From: Yersinia vastinensis
GTDB lineage: Bacteria; Pseudomonadota; Gammaproteobacteria; Enterobacterales; Enterobacteriaceae
NCBI RefSeq assembly: GCF_902726565.1
Contig: NZ_CACVAF010000002.1
Span: 62,001 to 126,000, forward strand
DNA: 64,000 nt
Direction of reading: 5' to 3'
The notes under the pieces were generated by a model that had not been told where the DNA came from, searched no databases, and saw only the letters and a program-made list of their open reading frames with translations. The translations under genes and the position numbers were made by a program. Each line of letters begins with the position of its first letter. Position 1 is the first letter of the stretch. This document shows positions 29,456 to 38,899 of the stretch, in pieces.

Positions 29456-32400
29456 TTAACTTATCAATTGCAGTTTCGCCGGTAATCCCTGCCGGACAGC
29501 CGCACCACTTACCCAATCCAACCACGTATTGGGGATTTCTCGCGTAGGATCAGTAAAACCTAAATCATTCAGATTAGTACCTTCGCCGATTCGCGGGTCT
29601 GCCGCCATCATAATGCCATCCAGTGAATGTGTTCTGGCCCCCATCTCACGATGTCCATAACCATGCTCAATAGCCACTACCCCCGGCATCACACCATCCA
29701 AAAGGCTAACCTGCACCGCCATCTGGCCTCCCGGCGTCGTCAACTGCACAATATCACCGTGTTGGACACCATAGCGATGAGCGTCGATGGGGTTAATCGC
29801 CACCAGATTGGTTGATTTAACTGCCCGCAAGCGTTCAATCATCGCTGTAGAACTGCTCATCAGATGGGATTTAAATGACATCAAGCGCAGTGGCCAATCC
29901 GCTGCCGGATAATGTTCAAAGACATCCGATCCATCAGCCAGACGTGGGGGATACCACGTCGGGCAACCGCTATAACGCTCACCCGTAATGGCATGGTGAT
30001 GTTTCGCTACATCCTCATTCCAAATTTGTAGCGGCTTTTTCCACTGTGGCCCAGTCGCCTCGCCATTCCAACTTTTCTCGTAAGGGGCAAAACGCCCGCC
30101 GCGCGCCAATAAGTAGGCCACGCGACGCTGTTCATCAGCGTGTAAACTCTGTTGTAAAGCAGGCCATAAACGATCAACGCCGGTTAATCTCAGCTCGTCA
30201 TCTTCTGCCGGAGGCAGCGGCTTTTCGCCACCATAAGCAATATTGGCTGCGGCCCGTAAGTAATAGTCTTCCGCTCGGTCCAGCGGTAAATCATTGCCCT
30301 GACTATCTTGCATCGCATTGGGGCCAAACCCCGGCAGTTGTAATGCCTTAGCAACAGCAATTAGGAAGCTTTCCATGGCGACCGGTTCGCCCTGCGCAGT
30401 GCGGGCAGTGCGTGATTCCACCACCGGCCAGCGAGCGGTACTGGCTTTCACTAGCACTCCAGCCCAAGGTGCGCTGAATCCCCAACTCTCAAAATTGTGA
30501 GTATCCGGGACAATATAATCAGCCAGGGCTGTTGTTTCATTCATAAAAGCATCGATGGCGATGAACAGGGGTAACTGATGTGGATCTTGTAGTTTTTCTT
30601 CGATCAAATGACGTAGCCCCGCGACCCCGTACAGTGGATTAGTCATGTGGCTTATCCAGGCTTTTAACGGATACGGATAACCGGCCAGAGCGGGAGCTAA
30701 TTGCTCAGTTAACTGCCCACCGACAAAGGGATACCATGGTCCACGAGCGGGATAGCCCGGTTGGCCCTGCTGAATTTTTTGCTGATACTCTTCCGACTGT
30801 TCATAAGGCTGCTTGCTGCGCGATAATGGTAACCCCTTTGGCTTCACCATCCCGCTGAAGGTGGCTAGCTGATAACGCGGCCCATCAGCAAAACCATCAA
30901 ATTTACCACCGCCAACTGAGACTCCGCCCTTCAGGTTCAAGTTGCCAATCATCGCGTTCAGCATCATGACAGCCCAAGTGGTATAAAACCCATTGCCGCC
31001 CATCATCCCACCATGAGAAATCACCGCAGCCTGACGCTGATAGGCGGTGAATTCGCGCGCCAAACCAATAATGGTGGCCTCCGGCACGCCACATTGCTGG
31101 CTGTATTGCGCCAGTGAGAAACGTGTAGCAGCTTGCTGGAGGCACGTCATACCCGATTGAACTTGAACCTGCTGCCCATCATGCAAAGTGACCTGCCGAG
31201 TCACAAATAGCTCCGCCTCAAGCGCCTGCGGGGCTGGCTGCAATGAGCCATCCGCCACTTGCACTAACACCGGACTTTCTTCTTCCTGTGCCACTGGCTG
31301 ACCATTTAACTGGCTAGCACGCAGAAACTGCCCTGCTAACGGATGAGATTCAGTGGTGATGACCAAGTGGCTGGCATTCGTCCAACTGCGCTCGCTGGCG
31401 GCTTTCATGGCCGTTTCACCGGGCACCGCCAAATAATCGTGATTAAAACGTTTTTGTTCGATAATCCAGTGGATCATCCCCATCGCCAGAGCAGCATCCG
31501 TACCAGGCAATACTGGCACCCAGCGATTATGCTGATTGGCTAGTGTGGTGGTGAGTGGTAAAGCGGGTGCAACCACCACATAATTAAAGTCATCACGCTG
31601 ACGAGCATTGGCTAACTGGCGGCCCTGACGTTTAAACGGATTGCCCGATTGTGCCGGGGACGTGCCGAGAAACAGCGCAAAACGTACGTTATCCCAATCC
31701 GGTTTAACATGGGCGTTTTTATCTAAATCCCCCATCAGTGCGCCAGAGCCAGCACGATATGCCAGCCCACAATATGCCCCGTGGCTACCCAAATTTTTCG
31801 TGCCAAAGGCCTGATTGGCAAAGCGCCGGATAAAAGCATCGCGCCCATCATCACCGGCATTGGTAACCAACAACTGATTGGCTTTCGGCCCAAGTGACGG
31901 TTGTTTGGCATCAATGGGGGTGACTAAATCGCGAATTGCCCGCAGCCCTTCCACAGGCCCTTCGCCGAATAAATCACCGCCTTCCGTCACCTCGGTGACG
32001 AGTTGCTCAAAGCTGATTCTCTGCCATTGACCACTGCCTCGTGGCCCAACTCGCTTCATCGGTTCAGTAATACGATAAGGGCTATCGACACCTTCCAACA
32101 GGGTTGCGCCACGAGCACAAGCAGTCGAACGTCCAGCCAACCCCTGCTCGCCACCTAAACGCTGTAAGGCTTCACTTAGCGGCAACTGATAAGGAAAGTG
32201 ATGATCATGGGATAATGGATGATAAGGATTGCCAGCAATACGCAAGATCTTATTTTGTTGGATATCGACCCGCACTCGTAAGCCGCACAGTGTCCAGCAA
32301 CCAAAACATTGCGTCATCGATACCGCCTGTTGTGGATTGGCCCGCCACTGTGGCCCAACTTGCCCTTCAGGTGGCAACGCATTCCCACTGATAGGGTCGA

Positions 32401-32539
32401 GAGTGAGTTTTCCGGCACTGCCATCCACCAGCCCGGCCAGTGTTTTACGCGCCACGTCGTGGTAGCTGGCTCCGAATGCCAACACGCCCCCCAAGGCCAG
32501 ACCGCCTTTTAACCATTGACGCCGCGTAGACTTAGCCAT
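29456..32539 (-). CDS. ttrA: Tetrathionate reductase catalytic subunit A
   Basis: 1027 residues from MAKSTRRQWLKGG; a start six codons upstream is unlikely. Molybdopterin (bis-MGD) oxidoreductase that reduces tetrathionate to thiosulfate on the periplasmic side. Tat motif TRRQWLKGG at 5-13, a [4Fe-4S] site CFGCWTLCGLRV...CARGA (about 75-140), and the likely Mo-ligand cysteine in GAYCGLAYRAGSG (about 257). It closely matches Salmonella TtrA as remembered (about 1020 residues). The start overlaps ttrC by 8 bases. The ttrB-ttrC-ttrA order is that of Salmonella. Confidence 0.96.
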   Translation of the reverse strand: MAKSTRRQWLKGGLALGGVLAFGASYHDVARKTLAGLVDGSAGKLTLDPISGNALPPEGQVGPQWRANPQQAVSMTQCFGCWTLCGLRVRVDIQQNKILRIAGNPYHPLSHDHHFPYQLPLSEALQRLGGEQGLAGRSTACARGATLLEGVDSPYRITEPMKRVGPRGSGQWQRISFEQLVTEVTEGGDLFGEGPVEGLRAIRDLVTPIDAKQPSLGPKANQLLVTNAGDDGRDAFIRRFANQAFGTKNLGSHGAYCGLAYRAGSGALMGDLDKNAHVKPDWDNVRFALFLGTSPAQSGNPFKRQGRQLANARQRDDFNYVVVAPALPLTTTLANQHNRWVPVLPGTDAALAMGMIHWIIEQKRFNHDYLAVPGETAMKAASERSWTNASHLVITTESHPLAGQFLRASQLNGQPVAQEEESPVLVQVADGSLQPAPQALEAELFVTRQVTLHDGQQVQVQSGMTCLQQAATRFSLAQYSQQCGVPEATIIGLAREFTAYQRQAAVISHGGMMGGNGFYTTWAVMMLNAMIGNLNLKGGVSVGGGKFDGFADGPRYQLATFSGMVKPKGLPLSRSKQPYEQSEEYQQKIQQGQPGYPARGPWYPFVGGQLTEQLAPALAGYPYPLKAWISHMTNPLYGVAGLRHLIEEKLQDPHQLPLFIAIDAFMNETTALADYIVPDTHNFESWGFSAPWAGVLVKASTARWPVVESRTARTAQGEPVAMESFLIAVAKALQLPGFGPNAMQDSQGNDLPLDRAEDYYLRAAANIAYGGEKPLPPAEDDELRLTGVDRLWPALQQSLHADEQRRVAYLLARGGRFAPYEKSWNGEATGPQWKKPLQIWNEDVAKHHHAITGERYSGCPTWYPPRLADGSDVFEHYPAADWPLRLMSFKSHLMSSSTAMIERLRAVKSTNLVAINPIDAHRYGVQHGDIVQLTTPGGQMAVQVSLLDGVMPGVVAIEHGYGHREMGARTHSLDGIMMAADPRIGEGTNLNDLGFTDPTREIPNTWLDWVSGAAVRQGLPAKLQLIS

Positions 32540-33581
32540 GATGTCTTTCCCCTTCAACTCTGTTTGCGCCTGATACTTTCAGTTCAAGCCATCTGACACT
32601 TTCGCGGATTGTAATGATTGCTGCTATCCATAATCCGAAAGTACCAATAATTGCCAGCAATCCCTCGCTGCCAAGAGGCAGGGAATAAGGGTTGGCGAGC
32701 ACGTTGTATTTAGGCAATGTTTGTGTCTGCATCAGTAATAACCACCGTACTGACCAGCACAGTGTCAGGGCTACCGCCACCTGTAGCACCACAACACTAA
32801 TGGGTAATGTTTTCTTCCACATAAAGAGGGACAATCCCAACAACATCAGCCACAGCACCACAGGGAAAGCCGCCATAGTCACAGACTGGGCAGCCCATTG
32901 GCGCAAAGCCTGTGCCGACAGGTTATCTCCGCTGGCCCACAACAAAGTGACCAAGGCCAGCAGGACTAAATTGATGAACTGCCAACGTGCCAATAACGGT
33001 TGATATTGCGGCTCACGCCATAGCCATATAGCCAATAAAGAAGGGATGGCCTGACATGCCGTGAGGAAAATAAACAGTGGCAACCATAGACTGAACCACA
33101 GCGGCTGGGCGCGTAACACCGACACCTCACGACCGGTGTAAAGCAAAATGCTGATGGCGGAAAGCGCACAAAGGAAGGCTAACCCTTTCAATAACCGCGG
33201 CAAGGGTTTGGCTTTCAAGCGGCTATAAATTAGCGCAAAAAAATAGCCTACAACACAGAGACTAAACAGCGGTAAAAAGAGAGAACCCCATGACATCCAC
33301 GACCACGGCGTAAAGTGTGCATAAAAATGCCAAACTCGGGCCGGTTGATGAAGATCCGCATTAAGCGCCAGTGGAGCAACGACAACTGCTGTCACTGCCA
33401 GCATCAGCGCGGAAAACTCCAATTGGCTTTGTTGCGGAGATAATCCCTTGCGGCGGGAAAACATTCGTTGCCCGCCGGCAAATAACACCGCACCACACGC
33501 CAATCCAATAAAGAAAAAATACTGCACGGCCCAAGGCAGCCAAGCAACGTCCTGTGGTCGGGCTAACATTTCGCGGATCAT
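32532..33581 (-). CDS. ttrC: Tetrathionate reductase membrane subunit C
   Basis: 349 residues from MIREMLARPQDV; the start forms an ATGA overlap with the ttrB stop. NrfD/PsrC-type integral membrane protein with eight to nine hydrophobic segments (for example WAVQYFFFIGLACGAVLFAGG near the start). It should oxidise quinol in the inner membrane and pass electrons to TtrB. It overlaps ttrA by 8 bases. Confidence 0.93.
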   Translation of the reverse strand: MIREMLARPQDVAWLPWAVQYFFFIGLACGAVLFAGGQRMFSRRKGLSPQQSQLEFSALMLAVTAVVVAPLALNADLHQPARVWHFYAHFTPWSWMSWGSLFLPLFSLCVVGYFFALIYSRLKAKPLPRLLKGLAFLCALSAISILLYTGREVSVLRAQPLWFSLWLPLFIFLTACQAIPSLLAIWLWREPQYQPLLARWQFINLVLLALVTLLWASGDNLSAQALRQWAAQSVTMAAFPVVLWLMLLGLSLFMWKKTLPISVVVLQVAVALTLCWSVRWLLLMQTQTLPKYNVLANPYSLPLGSEGLLAIIGTFGLWIAAIITIRESVRWLELKVSGANRVEGERHHG

Positions 33582-34312
33582 GCATGTACCTCCTGCCAAA
33601 GTGCGGGTTGGCCCTGTAATGGCCGGGTAAATATCTCGTCTAATCCGAGATAAAACACCTGTGGGTGAGTACCTTGCTCCGGTTTTAACACCTTGATATC
33701 GACAGCATGCTCTAGCAGCATTTTGCGCAATGTGCTGTTGCCATCACGTAAATCACCAATAATTCGCGCACCGCCAACACAAGACTCTACGCAAGCTGGC
33801 AATAAACCAGCATCAAGACGATGAACACAGAATGTGCATTTGTCCGCTGTTTGGGTGCTGTGATTGATAAATCGGGCCTCATAAGGGCAAGCCTGCACAC
33901 AATAGGCGCAACCGACACAACGTGTATTATCGATGACCACTATGCCGTCTTGGCGCTGATAGGTTGCTTGCACTGGGCAAACGGGCACACAAGGCGGGTT
34001 ATCACAGTGGTTACACAGGCGAGGCAGTAACACGTTAGTCACACTGTCAGCCCCAGATAGGGCAATTTGGTATTGATTGACCGTGGTACGGAACTGGCCT
34101 TGCGGCAGTTGATTTTCAATAGCGCAACTGACGGTGCAAGCCTGGCAGCCAATGCAGCGTCGTAAATCAATTAACATGGCATAACGCCGGTTAATATCGC
34201 CGTGTTTTCGCACCGGCTCCATCTGCCAGCCAGCATCTGCCAGTGGTACCAGTGCAGCGCCTGCGGTTAAAACACCCAGCCGCTGTAAAAATGCTCTTTT
34301 CCCTTGATCCAT
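33578..34312 (-). CDS. ttrB: Tetrathionate reductase iron-sulfur subunit B
   Basis: 244 residues from MDQGKRAFLQRLGV, the start that aligns with Salmonella TtrB; ATGs at 34324 and 34372 would add lysine-rich extensions. Electron-transfer subunit with four [4Fe-4S] ferredoxin motifs: CIGCQACTVSC, CNHCDNPPCVPVCP, CVGCAYCVQACP and CTFCVHRLDAGLLPACVESC. The N-terminus has KR rather than the standard RR twin (GKRAFLQRL), so it may be exported weakly or together with TtrA. It is the first gene of the ttrBCA operon and divergent from ttrS. Confidence 0.94.
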   Translation of the reverse strand: MDQGKRAFLQRLGVLTAGAALVPLADAGWQMEPVRKHGDINRRYAMLIDLRRCIGCQACTVSCAIENQLPQGQFRTTVNQYQIALSGADSVTNVLLPRLCNHCDNPPCVPVCPVQATYQRQDGIVVIDNTRCVGCAYCVQACPYEARFINHSTQTADKCTFCVHRLDAGLLPACVESCVGGARIIGDLRDGNSTLRKMLLEHAVDIKVLKPEQGTHPQVFYLGLDEIFTRPLQGQPALWQEVHA

Positions 34313-34463
34313 TTTTCTTCTCATCTTTTTAATAAGAATCTTCTTGGTGATAAGGATTGTAGAAATTGACAAACAGAAGCCCTATTGTGGTTTTCCACAT
34401 TCCCTTTAGGGACTTGATCCAGGACAATTGAGCACTGCGATCGGGATCATAAAAAGGAACATC
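34313..34463. promoter_or_regulatory. Divergent ttrB/ttrS control region
   Basis: 151 bases between the divergent starts. It contains a dyad TGTGG-TTTT-CCACA (34387-34400), a candidate TtrR operator, and TTGATCCAGGACAA (34415-34428), which has one perfect FNR half site. In Salmonella ttrBCA needs both TtrR and FNR. These two sites are proposals from sequence only. Confidence 0.45.
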
Positions 34464-36236
34464 ATGAACTTCAGGGTACTGGCGATAATGCTGTGGTTGT
34501 GTGTTTCTAATGCCCATGCCCGAGATTGGACGATTGGCGTGTTGGCATTACGTGGCGATGCCCAAGCACAGACGCATTGGCAACCCTTGGTTGATAGCCT
34601 GAATCAGCAATTGCCGGAGCAGCATTTTCAATTATTACCGCTGGATTTACCGGCAATGAAAAACGCCGTGGCGCAGAATCGTATTGATTTTTTGCTCACC
34701 AATCCGGCGCAATATGTACAAATTGATAATCACTATCCTCTGCGTTGGTTAGTGTCTTTACGTTCAAGTCATGAACCGGATGGCACCAGTCGCAATGTGA
34801 TTGGCAGTGTGATTTTAGTGCGCGCAGACAGTGATATTCACTCGCCGCAGGCGCTTATCGACAAACGCGTTGGCGCAGTTTCCGCCGAAGCCTTTGGCGG
34901 TTACTTATTGGGATACAAAGCGTTGCGTGATATGGGGCTACAGCCTGAACAAGATTTTCAATTGCATTTCACCGGTTTCCCCGTTGATGCGTTAATTTAT
35001 CTCCTGCGCGACCATGCCATTTCTGCCGCCATCGTTCCCACCTGTTTGTTGGAAGATATGCAAGCAGAAGGGTTGGTTCATGCCCGCGATTTTCGGCCAT
35101 TATTAGCAAAGCAATCGACCATTCCCTGCCTGACCAGTACTGAGCTATACCCAAACTGGTCATTTGCTGCGTTAGCGCACGTCCCTGATGAACTCGCTGA
35201 TAATGTGACACGCACGTTGCTCACCCCGGCAAACAATAAAGCCCCACAGTGGGGAGCGCCCTCGTCAACCAATCAGGTAGAAAACCTGTTGCGCGCGGTG
35301 AATCAACACCCACAACAACCGCATTTTGGGCAGCAAATTCTAGATTGGGCGCAGCAGCACCGATTATTGCTTGCCGCTATTGCCGTGGTTTTACTGTTGC
35401 TGGGTGCCAATCATATTTGGGTCGCCTTTTTAGTCCGTCGCCGCAGTCGCCAGTTAGAGCAGTTGCACCAGCAACTTCGCATCAGAGAAAGCGCTCTGGA
35501 GCAAGCCCAACGGTTGAGTATTTTGGGGGAAATGGCGTCAGGATTTGCCCATGAGCTGAATCAGCCCCTCAGTGCCATTCAACACTACGCCGATGGCTGC
35601 GCCATTCGCCTGCAACGAGAGCAAGATGACCATCCGTTACTACCCATTTTGGGGCACATCAGCCAACAGGCCCTGCGCGGGGCCGGTACTATTACCAATT
35701 TGCGTCTATGGGTGGGGAAAAAACCCACACAGGTGCAGGTGACCAATAACATCACGACAAACCAGCCGCTGGATCAACTGCTGATGCACCTGTGGCAATT
35801 ATTGCAGGCCGAACAGCACCAACCTCCCTGTCAACTTCACACCGATATCGATCCACATATCGACTTACGCTTGCCCCCCACATTACTGGAGCAAGTGTTG
35901 TGTAACCTGATAACTAACAGCTTACAAGCTGGGGCCAGCCAGTTATGGTTAAATGCCCATCAACAAACAGACCGGGTGACACTGACATTACAAGATGATG
36001 CCGGGGGCTTAACCGCGGAACAGCTCAATCAGCCCTTTGCCCCTTTCCGCTCGACCAAAAGTGATGGCCTTGGCCTGGGATTGGTCATTTGCCAACGGCT
36101 GATAAACAGTCAGGGCGGAAGTCTTTCATTGCGTAACCACCAATCCCCCAATGGCCACCTGGGGGTGCTAGTCACCCTGACATTACCTATAAACCCAAGC
36201 AAGGAGCTTACTTTTGTCACTGATTCATCTGGTTGA
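34464..36236 (+). CDS. ttrS: Tetrathionate sensor histidine kinase TtrS
   Basis: 590 residues from MNFRVLAIMLWLCV; AAAAAGGAACATC before the ATG fixes the start over one twelve codons earlier. A signal peptide (to about NAHA, 20) is followed by a PhnD-like periplasmic solute-binding region (about 22-280) that should sense tetrathionate, one membrane helix (LLLAAIAVVLLLLGANHIWV, about 302-321), a coiled linker and the kinase: H-box GFAHELNQPLSAI, N-box NLITNSLQA, G-boxes DDAGGL and GLGLGL. It overlaps ttrR by 23 bases. Confidence 0.94.
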   Translation: MNFRVLAIMLWLCVSNAHARDWTIGVLALRGDAQAQTHWQPLVDSLNQQLPEQHFQLLPLDLPAMKNAVAQNRIDFLLTNPAQYVQIDNHYPLRWLVSLRSSHEPDGTSRNVIGSVILVRADSDIHSPQALIDKRVGAVSAEAFGGYLLGYKALRDMGLQPEQDFQLHFTGFPVDALIYLLRDHAISAAIVPTCLLEDMQAEGLVHARDFRPLLAKQSTIPCLTSTELYPNWSFAALAHVPDELADNVTRTLLTPANNKAPQWGAPSSTNQVENLLRAVNQHPQQPHFGQQILDWAQQHRLLLAAIAVVLLLLGANHIWVAFLVRRRSRQLEQLHQQLRIRESALEQAQRLSILGEMASGFAHELNQPLSAIQHYADGCAIRLQREQDDHPLLPILGHISQQALRGAGTITNLRLWVGKKPTQVQVTNNITTNQPLDQLLMHLWQLLQAEQHQPPCQLHTDIDPHIDLRLPPTLLEQVLCNLITNSLQAGASQLWLNAHQQTDRVTLTLQDDAGGLTAEQLNQPFAPFRSTKSDGLGLGLVICQRLINSQGGSLSLRNHQSPNGHLGVLVTLTLPINPSKELTFVTDSSG

Positions 36237-36798
36237 TGACGATATCGCTGTCACTGATGCCTGCCGTTTTTTACTGGAGAGCCTCGGCTACAAAGTCAAA
36301 GTGTGGCATGGCGGTGAAGAATTTCTGGCACAAGCTGATTTATATTTATCGGGCGTATTATTGCTAGATATTCGCATGCCGTTGCTTGATGGCACTCAGG
36401 TTTATGCCCAGATGCGTCAGCTAAACAGCACGTTGGCGGTGATATTCCTTACCGCCCATGGCGATGTGCCACAGGCTGTTGAACAAATGAAGTGGGGGGC
36501 GGTTGATTTCTTACAAAAACCCGTGGCCACGACACCCTTAATGGCAGCACTGCAACGGGGTTTTGTGCAATCGGATCAACTGATGAACAATCGACAGGTG
36601 CAACAACGCTATGCTTCTTTGACGCCCAGAGAACAGATGATTGCTCAGTGGGTTATGCAAGGATTGATTAATCGCGAAATTGCCGACAAAGCCTGTGTTT
36701 CGGTCAGAACAGTGGAAGTCCACCGGGCTAAAGTGATGGAAAAAATGGCAGCCAATAGTTTAGCTGAGTTAGTCTGCATGCTAAATCCGATAAAATAG
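36214..36798 (+). CDS. ttrR: Tetrathionate response regulator TtrR
   Basis: 194 residues from a TTG start; AAGGAG is 8 bases upstream, which makes this start convincing. FixJ-type regulator: receiver domain with phosphorylated Asp in VLLLDIRMPLLDG (about 51), Thr in FLTAHGD and Lys in FLQKPVAT; then a LuxR-type helix-turn-helix NREIADKACVSVRTVEVHRA (about 152-171). Activates ttrBCA when phosphorylated by TtrS. Overlap with ttrS indicates co-translation. Confidence 0.94.
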   Translation: MSLIHLVDDDIAVTDACRFLLESLGYKVKVWHGGEEFLAQADLYLSGVLLLDIRMPLLDGTQVYAQMRQLNSTLAVIFLTAHGDVPQAVEQMKWGAVDFLQKPVATTPLMAALQRGFVQSDQLMNNRQVQQRYASLTPREQMIAQWVMQGLINREIADKACVSVRTVEVHRAKVMEKMAANSLAELVCMLNPIK

Positions 36799-37026
36799 CC
36801 CAATCAGCACGGGTTAAAGAATAATCACACCCTTGAGTTGACTGATGAAATATTCAACAAAAAAGAGTGAAAATGGTTTTTTGGTGCGGTCTTTTTTCCT
36901 GTAAGCCCCTAAAAATGCCACAATAGTCTACCTTAAAACGACAGATGAACAGATTGGTACAGGACTGAATCTTCGGAAATAAATAGTCACCTGTCTAAAT
37001 GAATTACAATGACGCTGAGAACAGAT

Positions 37027-37947
37027 ATGCAAGTTCCTTCTTTTGATCGTTCACTACTGCACCCACGTTATTGGCTGACTTGGCTCGGCCTCGGTATTCT
37101 CTACTTGCTGGTGCTACTCCCCTATCCGGTTATTTACACCATGGGAACTTCTCTTGGGCGTTTTTCCATGCGTTTTCTCAAACGACGCAAGCGAATTACC
37201 CAACGTAATCTCGAGTTGTGCTTTCCCGATATGCCTCAAACTGAGCGTGATGAACTGCTGGTTAAGAATTTTGAATCGGTCGGTATGGGGCTATTTGAAA
37301 CGGGCATGGCATGGTTTTGGCCAGATTGGCGCATTCAGCGCTGGTGCAGTGTTAGTGGGCTGGAGCATATCCAACGAGCGCGTGATGAGGGTAAAGGGGT
37401 ATTGTTGATTGGCTTGCATTTCCTGACGCTGGAACTGGGCGCCCGTATTTTTGGCATCTATAACCCCGGCATTGGAGTCTATCGCCCGCACGATAATAAA
37501 GCCATGGATTGGATGCAGACATGGGGCCGGATGCGGTCAAATAAAGCCATGCTAGACCGCAGGGATCTGAAAGGGATGATCCGCAGCCTTAAGCAAGGCG
37601 AGATTATCTGGTATGCACCGGATCATGACTACGGTCCACGCAGCAGTGTATTTGTGCCATTGTTCGCCGTTGAGCAAGCGGCCACCACCACCGGGACTTA
37701 TCTGCTGGTACGTATGGGGAAACCCGCGATTATTCCTTTTACTCCCCGTCGATTACCTGATGGCAAAGGTTACCAACTGATTTTACAGCCCGCGGTGGAG
37801 AACTTCCCACTGGATAATGAAGTTGAAGCCGCAGCCTTTATGAATAAAGTGGTGGAAAAAGAGATTGTTCGTGCTACGGATCAATATATGTGGCTACACC
37901 GTCGCTTTAAAACTCGGCCCGAAGGTGCGCCTTCGCTGTATGAGTAA
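37027..37947 (+). CDS. lpxL: Lipid A biosynthesis lauroyl acyltransferase LpxL
   Basis: 306 residues from [16 protein letters not shown], the start aligning best with E. coli LpxL (306); an ATG six codons earlier (37009) is possible. Adds the secondary lauroyl chain to Kdo2-lipid IVA on the inner face of the inner membrane. One N-terminal membrane segment ([20 protein letters not shown]) and the HX4E catalytic motif HFLTLE (about 132-137), then [19 protein letters not shown]. The 228-base gap upstream holds its promoter. Confidence 0.93.
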   Translation: MQVPSFDRSLLHPRYWLTWLGLGILYLLVLLPYPVIYTMGTSLGRFSMRFLKRRKRITQRNLELCFPDMPQTERDELLVKNFESVGMGLFETGMAWFWPDWRIQRWCSVSGLEHIQRARDEGKGVLLIGLHFLTLELGARIFGIYNPGIGVYRPHDNKAMDWMQTWGRMRSNKAMLDRRDLKGMIRSLKQGEIIWYAPDHDYGPRSSVFVPLFAVEQAATTTGTYLLVRMGKPAIIPFTPRRLPDGKGYQLILQPAVENFPLDNEVEAAAFMNKVVEKEIVRATDQYMWLHRRFKTRPEGAPSLYE

Positions 37948-37955
37948 CTATCCTA

Positions 37956-37976
37956 ATGCCCAGAAGTCATGGGCAT
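37956..37976 (+). terminator. Hairpin after lpxL, weak terminator
   Basis: Perfect stem ATGCCCA / TGGGCAT with a 7-base loop. No T tract follows, so it may act only as a 3' stabilising hairpin. Confidence 0.4.
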
Positions 37977-38147
37977 AATATAGTCGAAAAAGATATTACA
38001 GATGATAATGAGAATTAGTTTATATCAATTTTTTTGATACAATCTGTCAGTTTTATCCGCTAGAAACATAGTATTTATCTGACTGATAATGCAAATAATT
38101 AATCCTAGTTATTATCTGGTTATTTTTTTCTTGATAAGGATATACAC

Positions 38148-38582
38148 ATGCTAGCAACACTTAATCTCTGGTTCACGCGGTTAACTAACCATCCGGACGG
38201 CGGCAAACTGTTATTACGTCTTACGTTTGGTATTTTGATGTTATTCCATGGTGTGGCAAAAATTCAGCACGGCACCAGTTGGATAGCGGAGTCTTTACAG
38301 GCTCAGGGAATTCCTGGTTTTGTCGCTTATGGCGTTTACATTGGCGAGATTATTACCCCACTTCTGATTATTCTTGGTCTGTTTACCCGCCCTGCCGCTT
38401 TTATTTACGCAGTCAATCTGTTGGTTGCCGTTTTAATGGTTGGTACGGGTAAATTCTTTACCCTGACTCAGGTGGGGGCTTGGGGTTTGGAAAACGAAGC
38501 CATGTACTTCTTGGGTGGCGTCGCCATTATGTTGCTGGGCAGTGGTCGTTATTCCGTGACCAAAAATGAAGCCTATCGCTAA
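38148..38582 (+). CDS. DoxX-family membrane protein (YqjF-like)
   Basis: 144 residues with four hydrophobic segments, typical of DoxX proteins: LLLRLTFGILMLFHGVAK near residue 22, GVYIGEIITPLLIILGLFTR about 65, and a third and fourth pair ending AIMLLGSGRYS. E. coli YqjF belongs to the same family, which is linked loosely to thiol or oxidative stress. Function here unknown. Upstream at 38004-38015 GATAATGAGAAT looks like two thirds of a Fur box, a weak hint of iron control. A terminator follows. Confidence 0.8.
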   Translation: MLATLNLWFTRLTNHPDGGKLLLRLTFGILMLFHGVAKIQHGTSWIAESLQAQGIPGFVAYGVYIGEIITPLLIILGLFTRPAAFIYAVNLLVAVLMVGTGKFFTLTQVGAWGLENEAMYFLGGVAIMLLGSGRYSVTKNEAYR

Positions 38583-38612
38583 GAATCCGCGTTAAGAATT
38601 GATATGATACTG

Positions 38613-38642
38613 AGCCACTCCAACTAGCGGGTGGCTTTTTTC
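38613..38642 (+). terminator. Intrinsic terminator of the DoxX gene
   Basis: Stem AGCCAC / GTGGCT followed by six T. The rest of the 317-base gap up to mdtG shows no gene. Confidence 0.75.
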
Positions 38643-38899
38643 TGCCTTTCATCTGCATCAAATATAACATTCAGATTGCCGCGCCAAATTCTGTTATTCC
38701 CCAACTGAATAAGCATATTTCACCTTTTCAAACCTTCATTCCACTTTAATAAAAACTCATATTCATCTCATTGATGTAAATGCATTATGGGCGCATACTT
38801 ATCAAGCTAACTGTTTTTTCTTGTGCTTTGTTGCCCCTTCAAACGCCCCTATCGACGAATAAAGAGACACAAAGCAATCACTTGCTTAATCGGTAATTT

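Noticed and set aside
38004-38022. Fur box upstream of the DoxX gene
   Set aside because: Only two of three hexamers fit (GATAAT, GAGAAT); the third does not. Kept as a remark, not as a feature.
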